Part shown: positions 27,301 through 39,500 of the stretch, one piece after another
Layout: each line of letters begins with the position of its first letter
How positions within the stretch are numbered: the stretch's first letter is position 1
NCBI GenBank assembly: GCA_003254905.1
Contig: QANU01095177.1
Location: forward strand, 52,638-116,637
Length of the DNA stretch: 64,000 nucleotides
Origin: Nissolia schottii
Lineage: Eukaryota > Streptophyta > Magnoliopsida > Fabales > Fabaceae
Direction of reading: 5' to 3'
Notes under the pieces: generated by a model
Database searches by the model: none
Told to the model about the DNA's origin: nothing
What the model saw: the letters and a program-made list of their open reading frames with translations, nothing else
Position numbers and translations under genes: made by a program

Positions 27301-29294
27301 TTGGTTGCTCCAACTATTTAATATTTCTACTGACAACAATTGTGCTTAACACATTTTTTTTTTTCTAATCTCTTTTTAGGGGTATCGGATATCCTGATCT
27401 TTGGCCATCACACTCCTGTAGGGAGCCACTAGATGTTTCAAAGAAGTTTACTTTTGATGTCCTTTCTGGTATTCTGGCAGGTAAAGTTCCTAAAAAACAT
27501 GCACCAATGTACTCATTTGCATATTTTGAATTATTTCTTCTTCAACTTTACTTGGCTCCTTGTGTTACTAAGTTATCAGCACTGTGGAGTTTGTAAAAAC
27601 CAACCCATCCCAGCTTCTGCCCATACCTTCCCCTGTTGCAATGCATACTGAAATTAACTTCCTTTCTCCTTTCCTAAATTTTACAGATATGAGAAAAATA
27701 TTCCCATTTGAGTTATTTCACTTGGGTGGTGATGAAGTTAATACAGGTCAGTATGAATGGCTTTCTTCTTTCAAAATGAATGGTATTTTTCTTGCAACTA
27801 GTCAAAGAACCACTCGGCCCAAATCTTATTCTATTAAGGAAAGGCCTAAGAACCGTTCTTATTTTTTTTCGTGGGCATTTCACAGATTGCTGGAGCAATA
27901 CTGCTCAAGTTCATAGCTGGTACCACTCTTACCTGTTATACTTTTACATTAGATTATAGGATGATATTTTGATGCCTAACGTAGTAAAGCCATTAAAATC
28001 CATCTAGCTATGGAAACTCAAATGAAATGCAAGTACGTAACTGTGAGAAAAAGTAATTGGGAAGGGATTGCCGTTGCTGTAATTGAAGTTGTTCCTACTT
28101 TGCAATCAACTGAAATTTTGGGATTATATGCTTGTGAAACATGCAGGGGAATTTAGCAGCCACCTGATTTCTGATCTTGCACATTGAGATGGTGTTCAAA
28201 TTTCCAAAAAAAATTAACCATCATGCTTCATGAATATGAATAGATGATAGATTGTCAATTTATCGAGCACAATGTTCATGTGACATTCTTTTTGTAATTT
28301 GATTTTCAACTATATCTCCAATGCAGGCTTGGGAAGAAGAACATGACTGCCAACGATGCCTATCAATATTTTGTATTGAAGGCCCAAGAGATAGCTCTCT
28401 CGAAAAAATGGAGTCCTGTAAACTGGTATGATCTGTATGTACATGTCTTTGGGGCATGAAGAACTCATTTATACCGTTAATTTATGATTGATAGATATTT
28501 CTCCTAGGTATACTCTTTCCTTCCCTTTCTTTTCTCCTTGTGGAAAACATTTATATTTTTAGAGTATTTCTAATGCCTGTAATAGTTTGCATATTCCTTA
28601 AAATGTAGACAATTCTTTTGATGTGGCATATTTTTTTTTGGGGGTAACTTCTCAGGGAAGAAACGTTCAACACATTTCCAACTAAGCTCAATCCGCAGAC
28701 TGTAGTGCATAACTGGTGAATTTCCATCTGCACAGTTTCATTTTGGTGCGGAACCCAAATGTCTGTCTCAGAATAACGCATCTCAATCAATTACTGTAGG
28801 TTGGGCCCTGGAGTTTGTCCAAAGGCAGTTGCAAAAGGTTTCAGGTGCATTTTCAGTAACCAGGGTGTTTGGTATCTTGATCATCTTGATGTACCTTGGG
28901 ATGTTGTCTATTCCGCTGAGCCGCTAGAAGGGATACACAAAGCTTCAGAGCAAAAGCTTGTCCTTGGAGGAGAAGTTTGCATGTGGGCCGAGACAATAGA
29001 TACATCAGATGTTCAACAAACAATATGGCCTCGAGCAGCAGCAGCAGCAGGTTAGCATGCCTTACTGATGTTAAAGGGTTTTTGCCATTATGCGAAACTA
29101 ACTAACTGTTTCCAACAGAACGCTTGTGGAGTCCGAGAGATTCTATTTCAACAGGTAACATCAGTGTAACTGCATTGCCGCGGTTGCAATACTTCAGATG
29201 TCTCTTGAACAGAAGAGGGGTTGCAGCTGCTCCTGTCACAAATTTTTATGCTAGAACTGCTCCTATAGGTCCAGGCTCTTGCTTTGTGCAATAA
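24381..29294 (+). CDS. HEXO1: Beta-N-acetylhexosaminidase (GH20), HEXO1-like
   Basis: Glycoside hydrolase family 20 enzyme that removes terminal GlcNAc from N-glycans; the Arabidopsis HEXO1 form is vacuolar. Fifteen exons: 24381-24734, 24831-24917, 25215-25250, 25858-25969, 26073-26143, 26280-26410, 26838-26854, 27042-27090, 27380-27480, 27687-27746, 27886-27919, 28327-28425, 28656-28715, 28800-29050, 29119-29294. Total 1638 bases, 545 residues. A hydrophobic signal peptide (AFAHALFLLACVSEAVGG) opens the protein. Next come the GH20b domain, TSRHYLP, LHWHIIDEQSFP near residues 223-233, and EVDVPGHAASW. The catalytic pair is Asp335-Glu336 in HLGGDEVN. GGEVCMWAE and AAAAERLWSP follow. NISV and NFS are potential glycosylation sites. 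Exon 7 is only 17 bases. Assignment to HEXO1 over HEXO2/3 rests on remembered similarity. Confidence 0.93.
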
Positions 29295-29967
29295 TAATCT
29301 TATTATGCTTCACCTGTCCAATTCTGGTGTAGACTGTTGCCTGAGGAACTCTCATGTTAATTATCTAAGCCTAGGTGATGAGCTAGAATTATTAAGTTCA
29401 ACTCCTTGTCAGCTAGAGGAAAATTAGAGCTCTTTAGGGAATTGACGACAGCCATGTTGTAAGTTATTGTTGATTTCTATAAAATAATATCTGTTCAGTT
29501 ATTTCTGTATGTATTTTAAAATGCAAATTTGTTTTGATGAACTTGTGAATGCTGGAGCTTGTTCTATACAACCAGCTCTTGATAACAGCCAAGGTAATCT
29601 TCCTATCAAAAATAGTCCAAGTGGCAGTTAAACAAGAAGTTAAATAAGTAGGTCACTCTTTATGGACCGAAAAAAATGTAGATGAATATTTGGTTACTTA
29701 AACTAGTTGAATTATTTTACAAGTGGCTCAAATACATTATATCTTATCCAACAAGAGAGGGTAATTTGCAATTGATTATAGGTTTTGTTTATAAGTGTCT
29801 TATGCATTTTTATTAAAAAGATAGAATTTTTAGTTTTCTAATACATTGAATGTATTAAAAACTTCTAAACTTTTTTATATTAAACTCATTAATAAGTGTA
29901 AGGGCAATTATTAATTTTTCTCTTGATTATATTATTCATTTTTAATTTCCATCTTTTTTCTAGTTAT
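29295..29967. other. Intergenic: hexosaminidase 3' region
   Basis: 3' untranslated region and AT-rich spacer, no gene. Confidence 0.5.
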
Positions 29968-30024
29968 AGGGGAATCTCTGCACTCGGAGATGGTTTTGAC
30001 AAACGTCTTCTTGAATAATATGAA
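29968..30024 (+). pseudogene. DUF674 second-exon remnant
   Basis: After an ATAG acceptor-like site the sequence TCTCTGCACTCGGAGATGGT, then TTTGACAAACGTCTTCTT, aligns with the last exon of the intact DUF674 gene (LQSNMVLTTVFMKN). In frame it reads SLHSEMVLTNVFLNNM. No first exon lies nearby, so this is a lone exon relic. Confidence 0.65.
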
Positions 30025-30659
30025 ACTTGAGTTCATTTTTATGATTTGGTTTGTATCGACCTAAGTTTATTCTTTGGTATTGTTTTCGAGTTTCATTTGG
30101 GTCATATTATGGAATGATCTATCCCCATCTGAAGTTAAATATATTTTTAAAAAAATTAATAAATATTCTAAAAATATTTGTTGAAAAGTTTAAAATAGAA
30201 ATATTTTATTAAAAGTGTAAAACTTTTCAATTTGCAATACATCTAATGCATTAAAAACATTTAAATTTTATTACTTTAAATTCTTTAACAAATGTCACAA
30301 GGACACTTGCAAAACTCATATTTTAAACAATTAGGGATAAATTATAAAACTTTTACACCTAAAGTAATTTATTGAACATTATGTTATATTTGTCTTTGAT
30401 ATAACTTTTTAAACAAAAAAAATTGATACAATATCTCGAGTTTAATGTTTTATACGTTGTTTAAATTTTACTAAGTCCCCAATCAAATATTGTACAATTG
30501 TATTTAAGTAAGTCTCTCAAAATATTTTCTTCTCAGTCCTTGGCCCAACTCAGAAACCCACACTTAGTATAGTTGGTTGATGCTTTGTGACAACTTGGAG
30601 TAAAAATTTGGAAGTCGTATAGGCAAAGTTCAAATTGCTAGCGGTGACACTCGCTGTGC

Positions 30660-31271
30660 AGCCTCCATCTCCAGCCTCTACTTGTGCAGGGGCACTCGCT
30701 GTGTATCATCCACGGTGACTCAAGTATTCAACTCTCCTTGCGATCGGTGTTCGAATGTTATGTCGAGAGAGGCACATTTTACCAGCAAGAATATTGCAGT
30801 GACGAATCATCTTTTGGTGCTTCTAGTAAAGCTGGATTTGCATGTGAAGGAGGTGGTGACTTAGATGGTGATGGATGATTTAGTCATTCAGCCAATGTCA
30901 ACTATTTCAGGTATCACTTTACTCAACCAGTTCAATGTTAAGGAGTTTGGCGTCTTGAAAGAAATGGTGGTTGAATTGGGCATGCCTGAGGTATGGCTCT
31001 CTTCCTTTTTTCTTTCCTTTTTTTTTTTAATTTTAATTATTGACTATTAATATATGTACTAGTCCTATGTATGTGTATTAAAAGCATACATTAAATAATA
31101 GGAATATGTTACTTCATGTACATTTTTTATTTTGTGCACAATACTGAATTTTTTATGCGTTTCTTTCCTATTAATTATTGGTAGGGCATAAATCTACTGA
31201 AGGCCTCTCTGCTGTCGGACAAGGCTTTGACCACCGTTTTCTTGAAGGATATGGGATCGTTGAAGGATTGA
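30660..31271 (+). pseudogene. DUF674 pseudogene lacking its N-terminal half
   Basis: The first part (to 30990) matches the intact gene from about its residue 110 on: the C-x2-C-type region is decayed, then HVKEVVT, a stop, then MVMDDLVIQPMSTISGITLL and NVKEFGVLKEMVVELGMPE. The stop (TAG) replaces the Tyr codon (TAC) of KEVVTYMVMDDL in the intact copy. The intron is kept. The last exon, 31185-31271, reads GINLLKASLLSDKALTTVF and ends at its own stop. The N-terminal KVTLKLLVD part is missing. Confidence 0.85.
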
Positions 31272-31699
31272 TGTTGTTCCATCCACGTACTGTGTGATCC
31301 TTTGTTGAAGCTTAGTTGTTTGTTTTGCTGCTTTTATGTTTCATGTTTATGAATGCTTTTGGCTTCAATGCATGTATTTTGAATTATGCGTTATAATTAT
31401 GACATGTTTTAGAACTATTTCCCTTTCTTTAAGAATCGTATTCCTTCTCGATTAAGGTATTATATTTCTTGTTATATAGGATAGTTCTGTATTTATTTTT
31501 CATGTGTTCGAACTTTTATTATTTTGTTTCTAAGTAATTTAACTTAAATATGTAAAGATTATTAATCCATACTTGCTCTAATAACCAAGTTTACAAAAAT
31601 AAGAAAGACAATTTGTGTCCCTACCTCATATACTGAAATATTCATATTTGGATTTGTATTGAAATTACTTCTTATTGTATACTCGAACGTATATTGCAT

Positions 31700-32110
31700 T
31701 ACGATAACCTTCTCCCACGAAATTGCAACCAAATTGACCAATTTTTTTATAGGTCAAAAATTATATTTTAATCAAGTTTGAATTTAAGATTTCATTCATA
31801 TTATTTAAATTCCCCAATACTAGGAACTAATCAAATTGGCCAATTAATATTGTATTACACAATAGTTTCATTAACTATTTGTATTACATGTTATACCGCC
31901 TGATTCACTACTGAGCCAAGAATTCTAACTCACAATGCCATAAAATCTATTAATTGAACATACATTGTGGAACTTGTTTTTGAATATACCTAAATTTAAA
32001 TTATTAGAATTGTCTCTGTCCAAAAAAAAATTCCTTAAAAAAATAGTTCGCGTGGAAACGGAGGAAGAGAACATAGGAAATTCTCTAGCACGACCAAAAG
32101 ACATTATACT
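31700..32110. repeat. Duplicated DUF674 flanking sequence (copy A)
   Basis: Contains AACCTTCTCCCACGAAATTG, then ATACCGCCTGATTCACTACT, then GGAAATTCTCTAGCACGACC. The same order occurs with substitutions at 35036-35910, downstream of the intact DUF674 gene. It supports tandem duplication of gene plus flank. Confidence 0.65.
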
Positions 32111-32155
32111 AACTATTAGCAAAACAATTCTGAAAAATATATCTATCTATTAGCC

Positions 32156-32390
32156 ATGGCATCTACTAAATTGACCATGAAGCTCTTCATAGACAGAAAC
32201 CTCAACAAGGTTCTGTTTGCGGAAGCATCAAAAGAGGTGATGGTGTTTGTCTTCAACTTGCTTCAGCTACCTCTTGCTACCCTGTTGAGGCTAATAACCA
32301 AGAAAGGCATGGTGGGTTGGCAGGGTTGCTTAGGCAGTCAAATATGGTTTTGACAAGCGTTTTCCTGACGAAATAAGGGATCATAAATAA
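32156..32390 (+). pseudogene. DUF674 pseudogene with internal deletion
   Basis: The start is good: MASTKLTMKLFIDRNLNKV and LFAEASKEVMVFVFNLLQLP match the intact protein from residue 1 to about 53 (TKKGMV). The sequence then jumps directly to the final-exon piece (AGGCAGTCAAATATGGTTTTGACA), out of frame, and a stop follows. About 160 residues and the intron are gone. It could make only a 65-residue peptide. Confidence 0.85.
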
Positions 32391-33703
32391 GAAGTGAAGG
32401 GTATATAGCACACAGTAGTGCAGCTTGTTAAAGAGTTTGTTAAGTGTAACTAGAGTTAGTGAAGTATGGTTAGCTAAACTCAGTATAACGTAGTCATCAA
32501 TTATAACTCATTAACTTTTCTAACAAGAAAATCAGTTTGCTTTTGCAACATTCCTCACAAGGACTAATAGTTTCATCTCCTATGAGCTTAAAATGATGAG
32601 ATCGAGTTACATGTATTTTTTTATTTTATTTTTGCTTTTTGTATTTCATATTTTATGATATGAACATCTTAATATCATGATGAAATGTTTTGTCCCTTGC
32701 TTTATCGCTGTATGTAGTATTCCTTCTGACAACTACTTTCCTCAAACTAAACTTTTGTGAACCAAGACAAAAACAAATATAACTAGACCAAGTCATTATT
32801 AGTCAACAAGCCCAAGAAATTTTTGTGGTGTGTTATTGGGGTTATGCTTTGTTGGCTTCGTTTGCTTTTTCATATGGGCTAAAATAATCTAGAATCCAAA
32901 AGAAAAAGAATCGAATCAGTTGGTTTAATTGTTTGAGGTTTTAATTTGCTTATAAATGGATAAAATATAAAATTATTAAAATTATTTTTTTATTATCTTA
33001 AATTTTTAAAAGATGTAATTTTTAAGATGATACTAGAGTTATTATAACCAAAAAAACTAATGGTTCGATCTTTTATAACCATTTAAAAAAAAATATTCAT
33101 ACCATACGTCAATAAAGCTACTGTGTAAAATAACATATAAAGAGATATAATATAAATATATTAAAATTTATACTGTGAATCACAAATTTTTTTTACTAGC
33201 TTTGTTTTCTAAGTTGTGTCGTCTACATATATCTTAAAAGTGTTAAGGCAACAGTTTCTGTTACCGATAAGAGAAGGATTGCTTTCAAATTGCAACTTAC
33301 TTGTCCATTTGAACAATGCAATAAATAAATAAGAGTGATGTTACGTGTACATTAAATTTTGTATCAATGTACAACCATTAATGTTTTAAATATATCATGT
33401 TCCACTATTAATAAAATAATTGTTTCCTACTTGTTCATTAATTATAAATATTTTTATGTATAATAATAAATTGAATATACGTTAATGCCCATTTTATGAT
33501 ACAAGTAGACTTTTTCAATAAATAAATACTATTGTCTCTTCGAATTTCACCACATATGCCGTCGTTTCACTTGCTATAATCAAGGTTCATTCAATTAAGT
33601 GGGTTGGCAAAAGTGTAACCGATATATATCCAACGAGAGAGATCCCAAACGCTTCAGGATAACCCGATCAAGCTACCCGTAATTACTTCAAACTCATCAT
33701 GAC

Positions 33704-33710
33704 TATAAAT
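33704..33710 (+). promoter_or_regulatory. TATA box of the intact DUF674 gene
   Basis: TATAAAT lies 70 bases before the ATG at 33774, so the predicted transcript start is near 33735. Confidence 0.55.
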
Positions 33711-33773
33711 ACATAGAGGTAGCCATTCATACTCACAAATTAAGGGAAAAAAAATATTATATTTAATCTCACC

Positions 33774-34694
33774 ATGGCGTCCGCCACCAAAGTGACCCTC
33801 AAGCTCCTCGTCGATTCGGAGCGTGACAAAGTACTCTTCGCCGAAGCGTCGAAAGAGGTGGTTGACTTTCTCTTCAACTTGCTTCAATTGCCTCTTGCTA
33901 CAGTCATCAGGCTTCTGACCAAGAAAGGGATGGTTGGTTGCATAGCAAATCTCTATGAGAGCGTCGAAACTCTGAACGACAGATATTTGCAGCCAAACCA
34001 GTGTAAGGATGTTCTGTTGAAGCCAACATTCCCTTCCTCTTCAACTCCCATCTCTGGCCTCCTCCTGCCGACTGATTGCAACAGATCCCCAATTCCAAAG
34101 CTCTACATGTGCTCTAGTTGCAATGACGCCACTGTGACAGAAGTATACAACTCTCGTTGTACTTATCAGTACTCGCATCATTATATGACGAGAGAAGTTA
34201 AATATATCAGCAAGAACGATGCGGCGACAGATTCATCTACTAGTACTACTATTATTGACACCGCTACTGGCTTTGTGAAAGAGGTGGTGACTTACATGGT
34301 CATGGATGATTTGGTCATTCAGCCAATGTCTACCATATCTAGCATCACTCTGCTGAATAAGTTCAATGTCAGAGAGATTGGTTCTTTGAAAGAAATGGTG
34401 GTTGACTTGGGCATGCCTGAGGTAGGTTCTATTGATCATGACTACCAATATTTGTTCATTATTTTTAATTTTGTATTTGTTATATGTATAAGCTCCCGTA
34501 GTGCATGCATAGATTTTTGTATTTGTTTACTTTTAAGTAGTTTTAAATATTTTACTTTGATGTGATTTTTGATGCCCTTTCTTTCATATTACTTCTTGAT
34601 ATAGGGCATAAGTATACTGAAGGCTTCCCTGCAGTCGAACATGGTTTTAACCACTGTTTTCATGAAGAATAAGGGATCATCAGCAAACGAGTAG
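33774..34694 (+). CDS. DUF674 family protein
   Basis: Two exons, 33774-34421 and 34605-34694, total 738 bases, 245 residues. The protein opens with MASATKVTLKLLVDSERDKV and FAEASKEVVDFLFNLLQLPL, the DUF674 signature. A Cys-x2-Cys pair (CSSC near residue 112) and a later Cys could bind metal. It ends with KASLQSNMVLTTVFMKN and KGSSANE. Many DUF674 proteins have two such domains and about 450 residues; this one has a single domain. The molecular function of the family is unknown. It is the only intact member of a local cluster with three broken relatives upstream. No signal peptide is seen. Confidence 0.88.
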
Positions 34695-35035
34695 CTAGTT
34701 TTATATATAGTAATTATACGGTTTAATGTGTGTTTTGAATAAAAAAGAAAAAAAAAAGACAATGTGTTTTGAATAGCGGTTCATCAATACGGGATGTACC
34801 TTTAAGTTAATTCTCTTTTGAAAAGTTTGTCTTTTCCTTTTAAGTGGTGTTACTGTGTTATTGGGCTTTTGGATTGGGCCTTTTTAGCTTCGTTTGCTAT
34901 AGGCCTAATAGATCTTAAAAAAAATGATAACCGAAAACATTGTTCTCTGATAAAGTAAATTAGCATAAATTTTTCATAAATTAGCATTCGAATTCTTGTG
35001 GTACTCCCAAAACATATATGACGAATAGTGAATAA

Positions 35036-35910
35036 AATAACCTTCTCCCATGTTCTGGCAATCAAATTGATCTTTTCTATGTACACATCAGTTTTTACAA
35101 TAACCTTTGACGTTGAAATGGCACAACCGCTGTACAGATCAATTTTAAAATACAAATATATGATATGGCGACTCTTCCAAAGGTTTATTAAGCATGATTT
35201 ATACACATAAAAATTTGATGCCTAAAAAACTATAAAGAAATAAACATAACTATTCCGACTAATATACGTACATTTGACACCAGTAATCTAGTATGCTCTT
35301 TATGGACATTAACTTTTGTATGATTTATAACATAATTGTTGCTCAAAAAATTAGTTAGATACGAATTTTACAAACGAATGAGCCAAAAAATTGAAATCAT
35401 CACAATATAGAGTGATTTCAAAATTTTTAAAAAAATAAAAGAAAAGAAAAAAGGAGTTAAAATCACTACCAGGTGATTATAGATACTGTGAGTGCTGCAA
35501 TCATCACTTACATGACAATTTCAATATTTTTTTTAAATGGTAGTGAAATTACCATGACAATTTTAGTATCGTAGTCCATATAATTATAAATCTTATCATA
35601 TACATATTACAAAAAGTTATTATATTTAGAAGAATATACTTATAAAAATTCCTGCTCTTTCAACTTACGTACTTTTATACCGCTTGGTTCACTAATGAGC
35701 CAAGAATTTATTAAAACTGGTGTGCTAATACGAAGTTTCTTCTTTGTTTGACGTGCAAAAAATATTAGATCAATATTCTTAAATAGAAACATAAATTAAA
35801 TTAACTTAAATATTAAAAATATATTAAAAAATAGGTCACAGGTCACATCAAAAAGGGCAAAAAAAGAAAGGGAACAGAGGAAATTCACTGGCACGACAAA
35901 AAGACTCAAT
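35036..35910. repeat. Duplicated DUF674 flanking sequence (copy B)
   Basis: Matches copy A at 31700-32110 in order: AACCTTCTCCCATGTTCTGG, later ATACCGCTTGGTTCACTAAT, later GGAAATTCACTGGCACGACA. It is longer because the repeat at 35360-35632 sits between the matching blocks. Confidence 0.6.
35360..35632. repeat. Dispersed repeat, copy 1 of 2 in window
   Basis: Shares an ordered series with 53573-53862: AAAAAATTGAAAT, ACTGTGAGTGCTG, TTTTTTTAAATGGTA, ATAATTATAAATCTT, ATATTACA. Both are noncoding here. The class is not known to me; the segments may be parts of a larger retroelement. Confidence 0.55.
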
Positions 35911-36540
35911 TTTTTCCTACCCAATCATGCCCCCATCCTCGCTCACCCAACACAAAAGCACCCCCATTTTCAAAAGCTCCACATTTTTCCTTCTAAAAAA
36001 AACAGCACGCCAGCTTTTCCACGTGTCACCCCAACGACTCTCAGGAAGGGTCTCTAAAGTAATTTCCACCACCTCATCCAGCTGTTCACGCATTTACCAA
36101 CACCATCATTGCCCCAGAATTTACCATAACACCCCCCGCACCATTTCCCAGCTCTAACTGCATGCATGCCATCACAATTTCACAGCACACACTCACTGTA
36201 TTTCCTTTCTAATTCTAAACCCCACAAAGAAAAAAAAAACATAGCCGGCAGAAAAAAAGGGTTTAGCCGCTGGCGTTGAAACCAACACAGAAGAAGAAGA
36301 AGAAGAAGAAGAAGAAGAAGAAGAAGAAAGGTTCGGGAGCTTAAGATATTCAGCTCCCATATACCTTGTTGACCGAGTCAACCTACGCGCCGCCACCTGA
36401 AAGGAACGACGCAACCACTGGGGCGGCGTTCAATACGATGTCGTTTTCTCAATAACTCAAAAGGAGGAAAGAGGAGTTGTTGAATAATTTGGGTGGATCT
36501 GTTGCTGATTTCAATTTTTTTTGCTTTGGGGTCGGAGAAG

Positions 36541-39500
36541 ATGATGGTTTCGAGGGGGCTGTTCGGGTGGTCACCGCCTCACATACAGCCATTAACGCCG
36601 GTGTCAGAGGTTTCGGAGCCGCCGGAGTCACCGTCGCCGTACTTGGATCCCGGCGCCGAGTCTTCGGTGTCGCAGCAGGTGGAGATGGAGGAAGAGATGG
36701 AGGAGCCCGAGGAGATTGAGCCGCCACCCGCCGCCGTGCCTTTCTCCCGCCTCTTCGCCTGCGCCGACCGCTTCGACTGGTTTCTCATGATCCTCGGCTC
36801 CGTCGCCGCTGCTGCTCACGGCACCGCTCTCGTCGTTTACTTGCACTACTTCGCCAAAATCATCCGGGTTCCTCAGCAAGAGGATCAGTTTCACAGGTTC
36901 AAGGAGGTTAGCTTTCTTTCCTTTTTCTGGCAGAAACAAAAACCCTAATTTTTGTTATGCGTAGCATTTGTGGATTTTGATTTGGCTAAAGTAGTGAAAA
37001 TGGGTCCTGTGGACTGTTGTAATGCTGATTGAGGTAGTTGTGCAATTATTTTTCATGAATACACTAATTAGAAAATACCGTCTTGTAAGGGATTGTCTTA
37101 GTTATTTTATAGTCAAGATTATTTGGCCATCCTTCTATAGTTATTAATGAACTTAGTTTGTTGGGTTAGTACTAAGTCATCGTATTGATGATTTCATCAC
37201 TCCCGCAATTGTTAATTGTTTCCTAATATGAGTTAAGTGTGATTTTGTTAAGTTACAGCTTTTGGGCATTAGAAAGGGATTTTAGGGCCAGTTCAACAGC
37301 TGTTCGTGTGATGTGAACAGTAGCTACAGGGTTAGGGATTTGGGTTTGAAGGGTTTAGGGAAAATTCTAACAAGGAATAATTAGGGGATCGATGGGATGG
37401 ACATTTTTTAGCTGTTTGCCTAGGAAAACAAGTCTTGGGTTGAGTTTAAAACTTATCTAAGTTGAGCACTTGATTGCATCACGCAAGTACACAATTTGGA
37501 AGAGAGCATTGCTCTCTTTATTCATAGAACTGATAATTCTATATATTCTTTTTGGTGCTACAAAGCTAGGTCACAATGGCGTTGTTTCATCTATGTTGGT
37601 AGTGGGAAAATGCTTTCTTGTTGTTGTTGCTGCACAAAACTGATAGTTGTGCAATCAAAAAGACATTGACACTTTTTGAACAGGACTCCAATGATTTATC
37701 CTCTGAGGATAAGGAATAATTTCCTAATCATATAAGGAGGGTTTAGATGCCGTTCTATTATTGGGGAAGATACCAAATTGTAGCCCTATTTTAACTGAAT
37801 AACATAATTTTGAGCCTGATAACCTATGGCCAGAACAAAAAGTTACTTAATTGACAGTGGAAAGAAATAAATTAAAATTTAATAATTATGTCCAAATATG
37901 AATCTTCTGAATATCACAATCAGCACCATAATCATAAGAAAAATATTGACTCTTGGCAATCTGATCTTTGAACTTAGGCTTTACTGATGCTTGTGTGTCC
38001 TGCATCACAACTTAATGCAAATTGAACTCAACTGTTTTAAGCAGATTCACAAACAACAATTAGGGAGAAGAAAAATTGCTACAAAATTTAGCATGGTTTG
38101 ACCTTACAATGAACTATAGGCAATGTTTTAAAATCTGGTTTAGCCAGAGAACCTAAGAGTATGGCTGTTCAGGTTTCTGGTTAGTTTAGTTGTTGAACTG
38201 GACGACATCTTAACTAAACTTTTAATTTTTCTGCAAGGAACATAGTTTGTGAAGTGTGAACCAAGAAATAAAAAATGGATTTATGCCTTACGTCTATTGT
38301 TGTTTCTTCTGCAGCTTGCTTTAACCATTGTTTATATTGCTGGGGGAGTTTTTGCTGCTGGTTGGATTGGTAAATTAATCTCAAGGAATGTCTTATTTGC
38401 TGTTGTACATTTGTATCTTGCAATACTAATTTTTCTTTCTTTATGATAGAGGTTTCATGTTGGATTTTGACTGGAGAACGGCAGACTGCTGTCATCAGAT
38501 CGAAATATGTTCAAGTACTACTTAACCAGGATATGAGTTTTTTTGATACTTACGGGAATAATGGAGACATTGTGAGTCAAGTATTGAGTGATGTGCTGCT
38601 CATTCAATCTGCTCTTAGTGAAAAGGTATGTCTTGCTCTTTTTTTCTTTTTTGGTATATAGTCATTCATTTGTAAATGTGAACTTCTTTGCAGAGAGATA
38701 TCTCCACAAATATGTCTCATACAATATGTCTATTGACTTATGATGATACAGGTTGGGAATTATATTCATAACATGGCTACGTTCTTCAGTGGTCTTGTTA
38801 TTGGTTTTATCAATTGTTGGCAGATTGCGTTGATAACATTAGCTACAGGTCCATTTATTGTTGCTGCAGGAGGAATATCAAATATATTCCTCCACAGGCT
38901 TGCAGAGAATATCCAGGATGCATATGCTGAAGCAGCCAGCATTGCTGAACAGGTTGTTTGTTGTCTTAGTTTTGTTACATTTTTCCTTTGAACTAATGAC
39001 CTGCTATTTCATGTAATGCAATGGTGGATTTTGATTTGTTGTATGTAGAAAGAAAGGAAGAAGGTTTAAATCTGTTTGAGAATCTTTCATACAATGTGTG
39101 TGGTTCTGTATTTTTTCATTATTATATTATTCATGCTATAAGCTTAGTACATTTTATGAGTGGGCTTCTATCGGGAATTTCTGCAAATATATATATATAT
39201 ATATTTGATGAATTAGTTTTGTGCCATTGATTCTGAGTATGTATAATATTGTGATGCAGGCGGTTTCCTATATAAGGACCTTGTATGCATTTACAAATGA
39301 AACACTGGCTAAATATTCATATGCAACATCACTTCAAGCTACTCTTAGATATGGTATATTAATAAGTCTTGTTCAAGGGCTTGGTCTTGGATTTACATAT
39401 GGACTTGCAATATGTTCTTGTGCATTACAACTCTGGGTTGGAAGGTTCTTGGTTGTTCATGGAAAAGCTCATGGTGGTGAAATTGTAACAGCTCTGTTTG

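Larger units (their letters stand above)
34695..36540. other. Intergenic: DUF674 3' flank and ABCB promoter/leader
   Basis: Contains the second copy of the DUF674 flank (35036-35910), a dispersed repeat (35360-35632), and a (GAA)n microsatellite at about 36290-36328 in the probable ABCB leader. No gene. Confidence 0.6.

Noticed and set aside
33344-33505. Possible third copy of the 9-bp-duplication MITE (TTACGTGTACATTAAATTTT)
   Set aside because: Resembles the left end only loosely, and I could not find matching 9-bp flanks.
36449-36939. Several overlapping ORFs on both strands around the ABCB start
   Set aside because: Shadows of the first ABCB exon in other frames.
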